Shown: one piece after another, positions 11,491 through 21,889 of the stretch | Numbering within the stretch: the first letter of the stretch is position 1 | How the letters are laid out: every line of letters starts with the position of its first letter | Source: Notamacropus eugenii | Taxonomy: Eukaryota > Chordata > Mammalia > Diprotodontia > Macropodidae | Direction: 5' to 3' | Length of the DNA stretch: 64,000 nucleotides | Assembly (NCBI RefSeq): GCF_028372415.1 | Contig: NC_092878.1 | Location: 138,400,311 to 138,464,310 of the forward strand | Position numbers and translations under genes: made by a program | The notes under the pieces: generated by a model | Database searches by the model: none | Told to the model about the DNA's origin: nothing | The model's input: the letters and a program-made list of their open reading frames with translations, nothing else

Positions 11491-11624
11491 TTCTGCCTTG
11501 TTTCTGAGTAGTCTGATGGACCATGGAATAGGATAGTTAATGAGGAAGAGCGATCTTATTGCTACTCCTGTATGCCATATTAGATAGACTCTTCTTGGAC
11601 TAGCCCTGCAATATGAGACGTTGT

Positions 11625-11874
11625 TGGTGCTGAGTCACTGAGTTATGTCTAACTCTTCATGACCTCAGTTGGAGTTTTCTTGGCAAAGATACTGGAGTGG
11701 TTTGCCAATACCTTCTCCAGATCTTTCTACAGATGGGGAAACTGAGGCAAACAGGATAAAATGATTTGTCCAGGGTCACACATCTAACAAGTGTCTAAAT
11801 CTGGATTTGAACTTCTGTCTTCCTGACTCCAGGGCTGGAACTCTACTCACTGCACCACCTAGCTGCCCACCATC
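11625..11874 (-). mobile_element. Mar1-type CORE-SINE, full length
   Basis: The plus strand opens with the reversed tail 'gttgttggtgctgagtcact' and 'ttggcaaagatactggagtg' and closes with the reversed head 'ccacctagctgcccacc'. It is one of the best preserved copies in the window. Confidence 0.92.
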
Positions 11875-12000
11875 TACGTATCCTTGGGAAAGTGACTAAA
11901 CCTCTCTAGTTCCTATTTGCTCATCTGTAAAATGAAAGGGTTGAAGTAGATGATCTTGTTGTAAATCCTTTCCAGTTGTAAATCTTTCGATCTTATGTTC
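11875..12000 (+). mobile_element. THER1/MIR SINE 3' half
   Basis: 'tccttgggaaagtgactaaa' and 'tgctcatctgtaaaatgaaa' begin directly at the head of the minus-strand Mar1, so the Mar1 may have inserted into or beside this older SINE. If the EMCN 3' UTR is longer than proposed, this SINE would lie in it antisense. Confidence 0.6.
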
Positions 12001-12029
12001 TCAATGTAGGGCTTTTAGGGGAAAGCACA

Positions 12030-12529
12030 TAGTAAACCCCAACATGTCTACTTTTATTATGCTGCATATATTATCTTTGTCAAACAGTTATTGTTGCCCT
12101 TACATGAGATAATATATGTGAATAGCTGATATCAATGTGTTATTAATTATTTCCACTAAGAAAACCACCTGAATCACATCTTGAAACAGTACTCAAAAGG
12201 TACTGTCATGACTTTGCCCTGCACTACCCTTAATAGTGACCTTCTGATATTCTACAGGATATAGATTGATCGGAAGGCTTTCCAAAACCTCAAAAAATCC
12301 ATTCTCTTGGCATTTTCCTTTACTTCTGAAAATTTTTTAAAAGAAAAATAGAACTTGAGCATTTCACTGACACAACCCATTACTTTTTCAGTTTATAATG
12401 GTCTCAAAAAATGCAACAAAGCTGAGGCAGGCTAATGATAATGGATATTAATGAAGATCACAGCAAAGGAATGAAAGCAGGAAACTTACATTCTTATTGG
12501 CCCAGGGGTGGAGAGCACTCAGCAGATTG
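12030..12529 (-). other. EMCN: EMCN 3' UTR (proposed extent)
   Basis: The minus-strand sequence after the EMCN stop codon is free of recognisable repeats for about 500 bases. It ends near the first AATAAA downstream of the stop. The far border is inferred from that signal. A longer UTR cannot be excluded, because long alternative 3' UTRs are common in vertebrate genes. Confidence 0.5.
12053..12058 (-). terminator. EMCN: Candidate EMCN poly(A) signal AATAAA
   Basis: The plus strand reads tttatt, giving AATAAA on the minus strand about 470 bases after the EMCN stop. It is the first canonical hexamer after the stop codon. Confidence 0.45.
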
Positions 12530-12564
12530 TCAGTTTTTATTTTTCCCTTGAGCAGACTGCTCAC
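12530..12564 (-). CDS. EMCN: EMCN terminal coding exon (C-terminus of endomucin)
   Basis: The minus strand reads an acceptor tract 'gtcttctgttccttag', then 35 coding bases. Two bases complete the serine codon started by the previous exon, followed by EQSAQGKNKN and TGA. Known endomucins of placental mammals end in a very similar EHSAQGKTKN, so the family assignment is firm. The phase fits the exon at 23,434-23,495 exactly (A|GT). This is the end of the short cytoplasmic tail. The coding sequence itself contains an AATAAA hexamer just before the stop (see findings). A more distal acceptor at 2,384 is also phase-compatible but lacks this sequence match. Confidence 0.88.
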
Positions 12565-12794
12565 CTAAGGAACAGAAGACATGTTTTGATCTATGAATTC
12601 AGACAGTCTATAAGAACAGGGATGGAATTTCACAGGCTATTTTTTCAAAGGGAACACAATTCCCTTGCTAGAATGTCAGCACAGACACAGCTGGCCTCCC
12701 ACTTCAGCTCAGTAGGTGTCCATTCAGTTTTTTAGGTTTCTCTGCTTGCTATTTGTGTGTTCTATTTCTACTAAAAAAGAACCTTGGGTCAGTA

Positions 12795-12925
12795 TGCAGA
12801 AGTGTAAATAAGACTGGATTTGGAATCAGGGGGACTAGGTGGGTATCCTGGCTCTTCTATTTTTAACCTGTATGAATCTGGACAAGTTATTCAACTTTTC
12901 TAGGCCTCAGTTTAATTCTTTGTAG
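12795..12925 (+). mobile_element. THER1/MIR SINE fragment
   Basis: 'ggatttggaatcagggggac' and 'tctggacaagttattcaact' give the head and core. The 3' end is lost. Confidence 0.6.
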
Positions 12926-13849
12926 CATCCCCTCTGGACTCACTCCCTCATCTCACATTAGCTTTGAAGGTTGGGTTTTTATTAGTACTCTTCAGGTTCT
13001 AGTAGTGATCTTATGGTTGGCTATCTTTCTGACACTTGTAGCTCATGAACCCCTACCAGTTTGCTTCCCTCTAATGATCAGCCAGTCGACTTAGTTCTTA
13101 GCAAATACATTTACTCAAATACCATAATAAGAGTAGTACCTACAAAACCCTTTCCACATAGCCTGGAGCCCACTATATATATATATATGTACATATATGT
13201 ATTCACATATATAAATATATGTGTATATATAAAGTATACAGAGGGAAGAATGGTCATGAATTTCCAATGATAGTGATGCACACATATAGGGAATATACCT
13301 TGCCAAAGCAACTTATAACTCTAGCACTGCAAGACCTTTCTTTTTCCAGTGTCCTCTAGAAATTTAATGGGGGAATTTGATGGGTGAGTTGTTCTGCTGT
13401 TCAGGTAGGCTTATTACATAATACAGTGTTTAAGCTGAATCAATCCAATTTGTTCATAGGCTGGGTTAAGTAAGTCACTTAGTGGCTATCAGAACAGGTC
13501 AGGTGGATTGTTTGGCCCCTGTTGTTTGGCCAGACTGAGCTAGGCAGAAAACTCAGCCTCTGGTCTCTCTGTAGAGTGTGATTTATTTTACTGGATGGAT
13601 AAATTAACTAGACTCCCTGGGCTGGTTCTTTTTTGGGTGGGTGTAGTATTTATTACCTCTAGCTCCTGGCTTGACTGGTTACTACAGAATCCTGAAGTAT
13701 TACAGTGATCTTTTCAGTAATGGTAAATGACCCTTAATAAAGGATTGACAGAAAGCTTCCCTGTTTGACTCCTAAAATAAAACTTCAGTTTTGAGGTCTA
13801 GTTTCTCTAGGCTAGAAATAATTTTTCACCTTTAACAACTCTTTATGGG
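12926..13849. other. EMCN intron sequence with a short TA/CATA tract
   Basis: This is last-intron sequence of the minus-strand gene. It contains an AT-rich TATATG/CATATA tract at about 13,171-13,232, which accounts for three overlapping pseudo-ORFs. No other element is recognised. Confidence 0.5.
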
Positions 13850-14120
13850 TCAGCTATGTGGCACAGTGGATAGAGTGCTGGACTTGGAATCAGGAAAACT
13901 CATCTTTGTGAGTTCAAATCTGGCCTCAGATACTTACTAGCTGTGTGACCCTAGGCAAATCACTTATTCCTGCTTGCCTCAGTTTCCTCATCTGTAAAAA
14001 TGAGCTGGAGAAGGAAATGGCAAAGTACTCCAGTATCTTTGCCAAGAAAACCCCAAATAGGGTCATAAAGATTCAGACATGACTGAAAAATAACTCAACA
14101 CACACATACACACACACAAT
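13850..14120 (+). mobile_element. Mar1-type CORE-SINE, full length, CA-rich tail
   Basis: The intact order is head 'gtggcacagtggatagagtg', core 'cctcagtttcctcatctgta' and tail 'tgccaagaaaaccccaaata'. The 3' tail has expanded to a short (ACAC)n run at 14,098-14,119. Confidence 0.92.
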
Positions 14121-14654
14121 TCAGAGGAAGTGACTTTAGTGAAGGGTTTTATCTTTAATTATGATGCTCAGTCTAGTTATACTTCCTGGACTCTTGTTGG
14201 ATCTTACAGATATGAATGGTTTGGAAAAACATATGGAATAGTTCTGTACCCTGGGACTGTACCCTATACCCTGTCTTGTTGGTCTCTTCATGTGCAATTG
14301 AAGTATTCAAACCTCAGACTTCTTTAATCTCTAGAATAATGCTTTGGCATCTAAAAGGCTTTCTATTTACCTTTCAGAGTCTGTTTCTTTCCCCCCATCC
14401 CCAGTCTTATAGTTTCACTAAGTCTCAAAGGGTGAGATTATTTTGCTTCTTTAAAATAAGAGGATGCATGCAGATTGGCTCTAGGGATATTTTCCTTTCT
14501 ATAGTCAATGAAAATAGAATCAATTAGACTTCTGCGTCTGTGAAGTGTTTTTTTTTTTTTTTACACTAGAGCTATGGTTCCACTAGTCAGGGGAAGAGGT
14601 GGTAAAGAAGCAGTAATCCTCTCCTTCTTCATTTATTATAATAGAAAGGTTCCT
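14121..14654. other. EMCN intron, no recognised element
   Basis: Contains a 13-base T run near 14,550. The 103-codon ORF here has no domain features. Confidence 0.45.
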
Positions 14655-14760
14655 GGGGCATTGAGATGTTAAGGGATTTTCAGAGAAAGAATTTGAACTC
14701 AAATCTTCCTCATTCTAAAGCTAGCTCTTCATTCAGTAGGCCATACTTCCTACCAAAAGA
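14655..14760 (-). mobile_element. MIR-class SINE fragment
   Basis: Reverse MIR pieces 'aagaatttgaactcaaatct' and 'gctagctcttcattcagtag' can be seen. Divergence is high. Confidence 0.45.
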
Positions 14761-14874
14761 AGAAAATAGCTCCTCCAAATGAGAAGTCTTTGTGAAGCAG
14801 GTTTGCTCATAAATAGAGCTCTTGCTCTGTTTAACCACATCCCCTGGGTTTAGAGCCATTTGTGGGAAAACTAT

Positions 14875-15070
14875 TGAGGGTTTCTCAGTTCGGTTGGAGG
14901 AATCCTGGAGTAGGAGTTAGGCAATTTGCATTCCCATCATGTCTTTCATATTATCTATATGATCTTGGGCAAGTCATACCCTCTCAGTGCCTCAGTTTCC
15001 TAATTTATAAAATAAGAGGGGTGGGCAGAACAAAGCACATCTTAGATCCCTTCTAGCTCTAATAAACTAT
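14875..15070 (+). mobile_element. THER1/MIR SINE
   Basis: 'gatcttgggcaagtcatacc', 'gcctcagtttcctaatttat' and the therian end 'ttagatcccttctagctcta' are all present in order. Confidence 0.7.
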
Positions 15071-15129
15071 GGTGCCAAGTCTCAGTAAGCCCTTTGCTAT
15101 TTACAGTAGAATGTTAGCATGCATAATGT

Positions 15130-15235
15130 TAGAGATTTGACCTTGAAGCCAGGAAGACCTAAGTTCAGGTTCCACTTATGAGGCATACAGACTATGTAAC
15201 CCTGGGCAAGTTACTGCTCATTACTCAAGGTCACT
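15130..15235 (+). mobile_element. CORE-SINE head fragment
   Basis: 'gaagccaggaagacctaagt' and 'aaccctgggcaagttactgc' give the head half. It is followed at once by an oppositely oriented SINE. Confidence 0.5.
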
Positions 15236-15244
15236 CTTTTATTT

Positions 15245-15385
15245 GCTTGTTTATTTTAAGACCATTGGAGTTAAGGGACTTGCTTAGGGTCACATAGTAG
15301 TAGGTGTCTAAGGTCATATTTGAACTCAGCTCCTCCTGATTCCACAGCCAGTGGTCTATCCACTGTACTACCTAGCTTTCCCTTC
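15245..15385 (-). mobile_element. CORE-SINE, reverse orientation
   Basis: 'cttgcttagggtcacatagt' and 'tggtctatccactgtactac' are the reversed core and head. With the copy at 15,130 it forms a tail-to-tail pair. Confidence 0.7.
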
Positions 15386-16335
15386 AAGGCAATTCTTTAA
15401 GACAATGAGTTGTAGAAAGCATGCCAACTACGATTAGGTGATGGAGTTTCATCACCTAGGAGTCCCCTCTATCAAACAAACCACCCCCTAATTCCATTAT
15501 GAGCTCCAGGGTTAATATGATCATCAACTCACAGGCCAAATTGAACAACCAGGAGATGCCTGAGTTGAGAGATATTGCAACTTTGATGAAGCAGAGTAGG
15601 GACATGAAGAGACACCATTAAAAGTGACAGTGTCCAACAGCTAGGAGCAACACAATCCCTAATACAGGTGATGGCACCTGACATTTCTGTTGGTAACTTA
15701 ATTAATTCCATGTCACCCATATCATTCAGAGACACTGAAAAACCCACATTAATCACCTGGGAGAAAAGTAATAATGCCCACATGGCAGCCTGGCAAACAT
15801 CTGCCACTTAGAATAATTGAGCCTTTATTGGACCATGTCAGACACCAATCCTTTGTTCTCTCCCACTGGAATCATTTGTTACCTGAAGGACAGCAACTAT
15901 GACAAAGAGGGAGAGACAAGTAATACCCCTCCTTCCAGAAACTGTTGATAATGGACCCAGCCCTTCAGGTAAGGTGAGAAGGGCCCCTTTGGGGAAGGGG
16001 AGGACAAATGAATGGGAATGGAGGCTTGTCTACTGACGGACAGCTCTTTGGAAGGAATCAGTTAGGATTTTTCTTTTTTCCTTGCTTAAGAGAATCCAAA
16101 TGCAGAGTTTCTAGGAAAACAATTAGATAATGATAATGATGGTGATTTTGACAATGATGACAATTATTATTTCCCTTCTGTCAAACAGTACATTTTAATT
16201 ATATTAAATTGTTTTCTCAATTATCTTTTTTTGTCTCATAATGAAACAAGAGATTGTTTGCATTAACTTTTTGAAATTTCTGGAGAGAAAGATATGCCCA
16301 AAATACATTATGGCAGACATGTTTTGGGGAACATT
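15386..16335. other. EMCN intron, unannotated
   Basis: About 950 bases with no recognised repeat. A 92-codon minus-strand ORF at 15,529-15,807 (start MADVCQAAMW) lacks flanking splice signals in a usable phase and any known motif. I treat it as chance. Confidence 0.45.
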
Positions 16336-16470
16336 TTTGCAAGTAAGAATACTGGCCTTGAAGTTTGTGATTCTGTGTTTAAATCATACCTCCGGTGATC
16401 ACTACTTGTATGACCTTGGGCAAGTCAGTTTCCTGGGTCTCAGTTTCTATAAAATGAAGGACTTGGATCA
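16336..16470 (+). mobile_element. MIR/THER1 SINE
   Basis: 'gtatgaccttgggcaagtca' and 'tctcagtttctataaaatga' are the core. It is cut at 16,470, where the MITE begins. Confidence 0.65.
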
Positions 16471-16473
16471 GAT

Positions 16474-16636
16474 CGGGTTGGGGAACCTGTGGCCTCGAGG
16501 CCACATGAGACCCTCTAGGTCCTCAAGTGTGACCCTTTGACTGAATCCAAACTTCACCTAACAAATCCCCTTAATAAAAGGGTTTGTTCCGTAAAACTTA
16601 GACTCAGTCAAAAGGTCACATTTGAGGACCTGGAGT
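16474..16636. mobile_element. hAT-like MITE, right end missing
   Basis: This is collinear with the copy at 2,778-2,979: 'ggttggggaacctgtggcct', the central palindrome 'aatccccttaataaaagggt' and 'acttagactcagtcaaaagg'. It stops at 'gaggacctgg', where a SINE begins at 16,637, so the right inverted repeat was lost or replaced. Confidence 0.65.
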
Positions 16637-16785
16637 CAGGAGGACCTGAGTTCAAATCTGGTCTCAGGCACTTGATACTTACTAGTTGTGTGACCTTGGG
16701 CAGGTCACTAAACCCACATTACCTTACCAACCTTCTCCAAAAAACAGAAAAATAAAAATAAACAACTAAAACAAAATAAAAAAAC
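16637..16785 (+). mobile_element. CORE-SINE with A-rich tail
   Basis: 'agtcaggaggacctgagttc' and 'gtgtgaccttgggcaggtca' give the SINE. The tail is A-rich ('aaaataaaaataaacaacta') rather than of the RTE type. Confidence 0.65.
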
Positions 16786-16799
16786 TTAAAAATATAATT

Positions 16800-17030
16800 G
16801 GTAAATAATAGTAATGCTTTCTAATATTTGCATAGCACCTACTATGTTCCAGGTTTCAGGCATTACACTAAGGGTTTTATAATCATTGCCTCATTTGATC
16901 CTCAGAGCAAAGCTGGCAGGTAATTATATCCCCTTTTTACAGATATGCAAACTGAGGCAAGAGGTTAAATAACTCACACAGATCCTATATGGGAAGATGT
17001 TACATGTATTATCATAGTGGCTGAGGCTGG
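16800..17030 (-). mobile_element. MIR-class SINE
   Basis: 'catagcacctactatgttcc', 'tcatttgatcctcagagcaa' and 'agatatgcaaactgaggcaa' are MIR in reverse, nearly complete. Confidence 0.65.
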
Positions 17031-17211
17031 ATCTGCCCTTATTTAACAAAATAATTAAAAAGGCAATAGAACATAGATAATGTTGATATGTGATTTTCTG
17101 CACCAATTTTCACCCCACAGGGATCTCTGTGAGATTTACTGATACTGTTTCTATATGAGTTTGACACCACTAGTCTAAACTTAAGAAAGTAATGTAGCAA
17201 ATGTTATTAAT

Positions 17212-17310
17212 TCAGGGATAGCTATGTCATGCAATGGATAGAGCACTGACCCTGGAGTCAGGAAGACTCACTAGTTGTGTGAACTTGAGCAAGTCACTTA
17301 ATCCTGATAG
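17212..17310 (+). mobile_element. CORE-SINE fragment with internal deletion
   Basis: 'gctatgtcatgcaatggata' and 'ctggagtcaggaagactcac' run straight into 'gtgtgaacttgagcaagtca', skipping the usual segment between. Confidence 0.6.
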
Positions 17311-17734
17311 ACTAAAAAAGAGATGTTAATAATTCAGATTAAACTTAAATGTGTATTGTATGTAGTTTTTTTCCCCTTCTGGAATCAGGTGTTAAAAATT
17401 TGCGAGCACACTACTGCTTCTACTTCAAGATCAGTGATCCTATGATTCTGAAACTTGGTGAAACACTTTAATTTGAGAAGAAAAATAAATATTTACATAG
17501 TTCCCATGGCAAGCACTGTATATGGGATACCTCAATATGGTAACGGGAATTCTCGTGACTGGATTTGAAAACCATATACTGACTGTATTTGTCTCAAACC
17601 AAGCTATACTCCTTTCTCTTCCTCCCTCTTTTCCCCCTTAAAAAACTGGCTTCTATAAAAACTGAGAGGTCCTATTCTTAGAGAATTACAGCCAAAGTGA
17701 CAAAGATAAAGAGAGTAGTGATGATGAAGGATTC
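17311..17734. other. EMCN intron, unannotated
   Basis: No recognisable repeat or conserved signal. Confidence 0.45.
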
Positions 17735-17960
17735 TTTTTTATTTCCTATGGTGCCTAAATGATTACAAATTGCTTTCTTCCTGATAACCCAGTGAGGTGG
17801 TCAGTTCCAATGTTATTAGCCTCATTTTACACATGAGGGAAATTGAAGTCCAGAGAGGTTAACTGAATTGCCTGGGACTACAGAACCAGTAAATATCAGA
17901 GCCAAAATCTGAGTCCATATTTTCTACATTGGAGCCAAGAGCATATTTCACTATGCCATG
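17735..17960 (-). mobile_element. MIR-class SINE
   Basis: 'ataacccagtgaggtggtca', 'agtccagagaggttaactga' and 'catatttcactatgcc' read as MIR in reverse. Confidence 0.6.
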
Positions 17961-18885
17961 AATAAAATATCTTTATTTGAATGGAAAGAAGTGTATGTGA
18001 GAGTGGGTTACAACTACCTCTACTCAGCATGACACCATAGCTAAGTAAGAAGACATTTTAGTGGTCAATCAAAAGTCTTTGACTATATATGAAAAGATAT
18101 TAAAAGCCATTTGATAAAAACAATTGACACCAAATAAGGAATATTCCCATTGGCCGTGGGATTTCATCATGTCCTCTGGGTCTTGTATAAAGCACAGATT
18201 TATCTGGCATAGGAGATTTTCTGGATATTTGAGTAAGTGTGACTTTCCAATGTGTTTCTGAAGAGAAATCACTTGGCAGGAGGGTGCTGGTGAAGGAAAG
18301 GACTCAACTTTTACCTTAGCCATGTTTCTTTTGGCCTGAGGAGGACTTTGGGAGCTCAGAAGTCATTAAACTTCCTATCACTGTCCTAACTTGTGTCCTC
18401 AAGTCAACTGGAGACTGTACACTGGGATCCAAGGGCAGATAGGAGGAAAGGACTAGGAGTGGTGAGCTACCCTTATGATGTGTGTGCTTTCTTTTTACTG
18501 AATTCTTCCCATACTCATGGGCCAGTGTGTAAGAGACTTTGGGGAAAGGAAGAAGGTGTTTAGTCAGATTTTTTTAATATGTCACCTCAGTTAATACCTC
18601 TTGCTAAAAACTATTTAGATTGGCTAAATAATTGATTATCAAATGATAAATTTGGAGAAAAAGCATATCAGTGGGGAGTTCAAGTCTATAGCTTTAGAGA
18701 ATCACCTCTGACCCTTAGCGTAACCCTAGAACCCTGAGAACTTATAGATAAAATCTAAAAAACTGACTTATCAGTACAAATGTGAATTGAGGTAATTTGA
18801 GATAAGGATACTTCAGAGCTTCTGTGGGCTATATATGTTAAAATTATTTCACACTAAATAAATACGTTAACACGTGCGTATGTGT
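17961..18885. other. EMCN intron, unannotated
   Basis: No repeat family is evident. The 84-codon ORF at 18,069-18,323 has no splice-compatible context that I can support. Confidence 0.45.
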
Positions 18886-18889
18886 TGTG

Positions 18890-19016
18890 TCCACTAACTA
18901 TATATGTATACAGACACACATACATGTATACATATACAATGTATATATACAGTTATGTATATGTATGTGTATGTATAGATAGATGATAGATAGATAGATA
19001 GGTAGAGATTGATAGA
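18890..19016. repeat. TATG/CATA/GATA microsatellite cluster
   Basis: Mixed 'atgtatac', 'acatacatg' and (GATA)n units follow one another up to the mariner-like element at 19,018. Confidence 0.8.
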
Positions 19017-19017
19017 T

Positions 19018-19086
19018 AGTGTCCCAAAGATTTTAGTGTTATTTTAAACTATTGAAGCCTAAAATTGTACTAAGACTTTTAGAATA
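19018..19086. mobile_element. Tiny mariner-like MITE
   Basis: Left arm 'gtcccaaagattttagtgtt' is the imperfect reverse complement of the right arm 'attgtactaagacttttaga'. About 22 bases per arm flank a short spacer. The sequence resembles a mariner-type inverted repeat of therian genomes. Total length is under 75 bases. Confidence 0.5.
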
Positions 19087-19248
19087 GTATACATGCATAT
19101 AATATGAACATACATATGTGTATATATATATAATATGGATATATAACATATAGTTAATAGTATAATAATATATTATGAATACCTGTAATATTTTATATAC
19201 ACCTATACAATATACACACTTACACATGTATACTTACATATATGTTTA

Positions 19249-19324
19249 TATACACATATGACTACATATATACATATATGACTACATATATACACATATG
19301 ACTACATATATACATATATAACTA
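19249..19324. repeat. 20-base AT-rich minisatellite
   Basis: The motif ACTACATATA recurs at 19,261, 19,281 and 19,301, giving an exact 20-base period over nearly four units. Upstream, 19,090-19,248 is irregular TATA/CATA sequence. Confidence 0.85.
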
Positions 19325-19654
19325 TAGTAAAAACAAAACATTTTCTTTTAGGGTATGAATACCAAAAGCAGAGTTAATTCTTCTGATTATATTTCCTGAC
19401 AAGAAAAATTTGATTGTTTTGGGGTGGAAGATTATTAAGGAAAGCTATTTTTTTAATTGGAAGATATATCCTGAGCCCAAAATAGGGTAAGTACTTAAAG
19501 GAGTTCCCACTTGTGACTTTTTAGTGAGTGTTCAGAAAAAAGACATGGAAAAGAGCCCTTAGACGGACTGACTTGAAATGGAGTGTACTTGCCATTAAAA
19601 AGGTTGACCAAAATAAAAAGGTCTGATCACAGTAGACTAAGCTCAGTAGGAACA
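19325..19654. other. EMCN intron, unannotated
   Basis: Nothing recognised. Confidence 0.45.
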
Positions 19655-19880
19655 TTTCCAGTAGTACTAATAGTAAATATCTATATGGAGCATTCAGCTC
19701 TCAGAGATAGGTGCCATTATTATCCTCATTTTATAGATGACAAAACTGAAGTGAACAGAAGTTAGGTGTCTTGACCAGGTTCACATAGCTAATACGAATC
19801 TGAGGCCAGATTTGAACCAAGCTCCTTCTGCCTTCAAGTCTTATGCTCTATCTACTGTGCTCCCTAGCTGTCCCATGAAA
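19655..19880 (-). mobile_element. THER1/MIR SINE
   Basis: 'ttatcctcattttatagatg', 'accaggttcacatagctaat' and 'ctatctactgtgctccctag' give a nearly full reversed copy. Confidence 0.75.
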
Positions 19881-20931
19881 GGGGGATTGGTTCCTTTCCC
19901 AACTAGGTACCTGTGAAATCCAAGCATACTTGTCAATTTAGACACATTTTAATTTACTCCTGGATATTAATGGATTTAATTTAATTTCATATAAAACCTT
20001 ACAGTAAGTCCTGAGTAAGTTATGGAGTTATTATGAGTAAGTCACAGTACGTTATTGCAGATATGTTTACTTGGTTCATGCCAAGAAAAAGAGCATGGAG
20101 GAAAACTTTAGTTAGCTCGAAATATACATATTTTTAATGAGGTTAAAGAGGGAAATCTCTACCCACTCATTAGTAAATTTTCTAGCTGGGGGCTCTGTGC
20201 TGTTATTTTATTATGTATATTAATATCTATTTTATTAATAACTTTTCATCTAAAGTAAACTCCATAAAATAGCAAAGGAAGAGGCCATGTGGACCCAAAA
20301 GCAAGTATATATCCACTAGGCTAAAAAAGTGAATTGATTACTGTAATGGGTATAGCTGATTAAATCTCCATTCTCAGATATGTGAGAGAAGTAAGGAAAG
20401 GGGAGGGAGGATAGGTCAGTGACTAAAGAGAAGATCACACTCTGAATTAGGCCCATAATGACTACCAGGGATGAACAGAGAAAGGAAAGGTATGTGGAGC
20501 ACTGAAATTATCAGCCCCAATTTAAAAATGTCTCTCTCCCCCCCCATATTTCTAGAGAAGAAAAGACAATTTGTACAGAGTAAACTTGTAGAAAGAAACT
20601 CAAATGGATGGGATGAACATAGGGAACTAGTTTCCTTCCTTATGTCCCTCTCCATCCATAAATACCTGCTAAAGAATCTCTCCAATCCACACTCTATACA
20701 CAAAAAGTCTAGGTTTCTGGATACGCATTTGAGGACAAATTTTCTTAATAATAACAACTGAATTTTAGGTGGAAAAATCTTAACAGAAGCCTTGTACCTT
20801 GGGCAAGACAGATATGTTCATTTTTAATTTATTTATAGAGAAAGTGGGGCTCAGAGTGCTTGAATGACCTATACATGGCTATAGTCAGCTTGTAAGTATC
20901 ATTAAGTTTCAATTTAAAGGCAAATTTTGTG
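19881..20931. other. EMCN intron, mostly unannotated
   Basis: Overlapping ORFs of 113 (minus) and 96 (plus) codons at 20,416-20,761 are opposite-strand chance ORFs without domain signatures. A weak reversed MIR may lie at 20,815-20,900. Confidence 0.45.
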
Positions 20932-21165
20932 TAATTTTTCAGTCATGTCTGACTCTTCATGACCCCATTTGGAGTTTTCTTGGCAGAGGTACTGGAGGGT
21001 TTTGCCATTTCCTTCCCCAGCTCTTTTGACAGATGAGGAAACTGAGGCAAGCTGGGTTAAATGACTTGCCCAGGGCCACACAGCTAGTCATTGTTTGAGA
21101 TAAATGAACCTTCCTGATTCCAGGTATGACACTCTAATCTAGCTGTGTGACACTCTAGCTGCCCC
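20932..21165 (-). mobile_element. Mar1-type CORE-SINE
   Basis: Reversed tail 'ttcagtcatgtctgactctt' and core 'agatgaggaaactgaggcaa' are clear. The head side holds a local duplication around 'ctagctgtgtgacactctag'. It directly abuts an L2. Confidence 0.9.
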
Positions 21166-21167
21166 AT

Positions 21168-21885
21168 ATCTTTTGGCATCTGAAATTTGACATGTCCAAA
21201 ACAAAGGTCATTGTCTTTCCCTCCAAAGGCACCCTTCTTTATTCCCTTCCTTTCCTATTTTTGATGGCATTGTTGTATCATCAGTCATTCAGGTTTGCTT
21301 AACTCCCATGATTCATCCTCAACTCTTCTTTCTCCTTTTCTCCTTCATATTAGATCATTTACCTAGTTTTTATCACCTTTCCAACATCTCTTGAATCCAT
21401 TCCCTTTGCTCCACCTATGTAGCCATCACTCTAATTTAGCCTTTCATCACTCCAGCCTAGAATATTCCAATAGCATCCTAATTGGTTTTCCCGACTCTAG
21501 TCTCTCACCTCCCTAAATTCATCATTCTCAGCTGCCAAATTGATAGTTGTTTCATCCCCCGCCCCCCACACTCAAGATGTTCTATTGACTCCCTTTTTGT
21601 CTTTAGGTAAAATCCTCTCAGGTATTTAAAGTCCTTCATAGCATGGTTTAAGCCAACACTGTACATTATTCCCCTTCATACAATCTATAACCTGGTTAAG
21701 CTGGGCTCCCCATTCACAATATTCCAGTTCCCATCTCTGTCAGCTTTGCATTGATATCAAAAGGCCCCTTTACTTCTGCTCTTTGAATTCTTAGCTTGAG
21801 GGCCCTCCTTAAATACCCTCTCCTACATAAGACCTATCTTACTATCCTCAGTAACTAGAGTCCTCTCCCCCAAACTATATTTAAA
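21168..21885 (+). mobile_element. L2 LINE, RT C-terminal end and downstream
   Basis: The segment starts in the L2 coding end ('gaaatttgacatgtccaaaa') and continues with 'ttgaatccattccctttgct', 'ttggttttcccgactctagt' and 'tccttcatagcatggtttaa'. The reading frame is broken. Its missing 3' end appears at 22,930 after an L1 insertion. Confidence 0.7.
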
Positions 21886-21889
21886 TATA

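Noticed and set aside
5403..14120. tRNA-like sequences at SINE heads
   Set aside because: They are SINE heads with degenerate A and B boxes inside longer dispersed elements and do not fold as tRNA genes.
19249..19324. Regularly spaced repeats resembling a CRISPR array
   Set aside because: There are no unique spacers; the whole 20-base unit is repeated, and the context is vertebrate DNA.
20416..20761. Overlapping opposite-strand ORFs of 113 and 96 codons
   Set aside because: They have no domain, signal or splice context. Opposite-strand open frames of this size are expected by chance in 64 kb.
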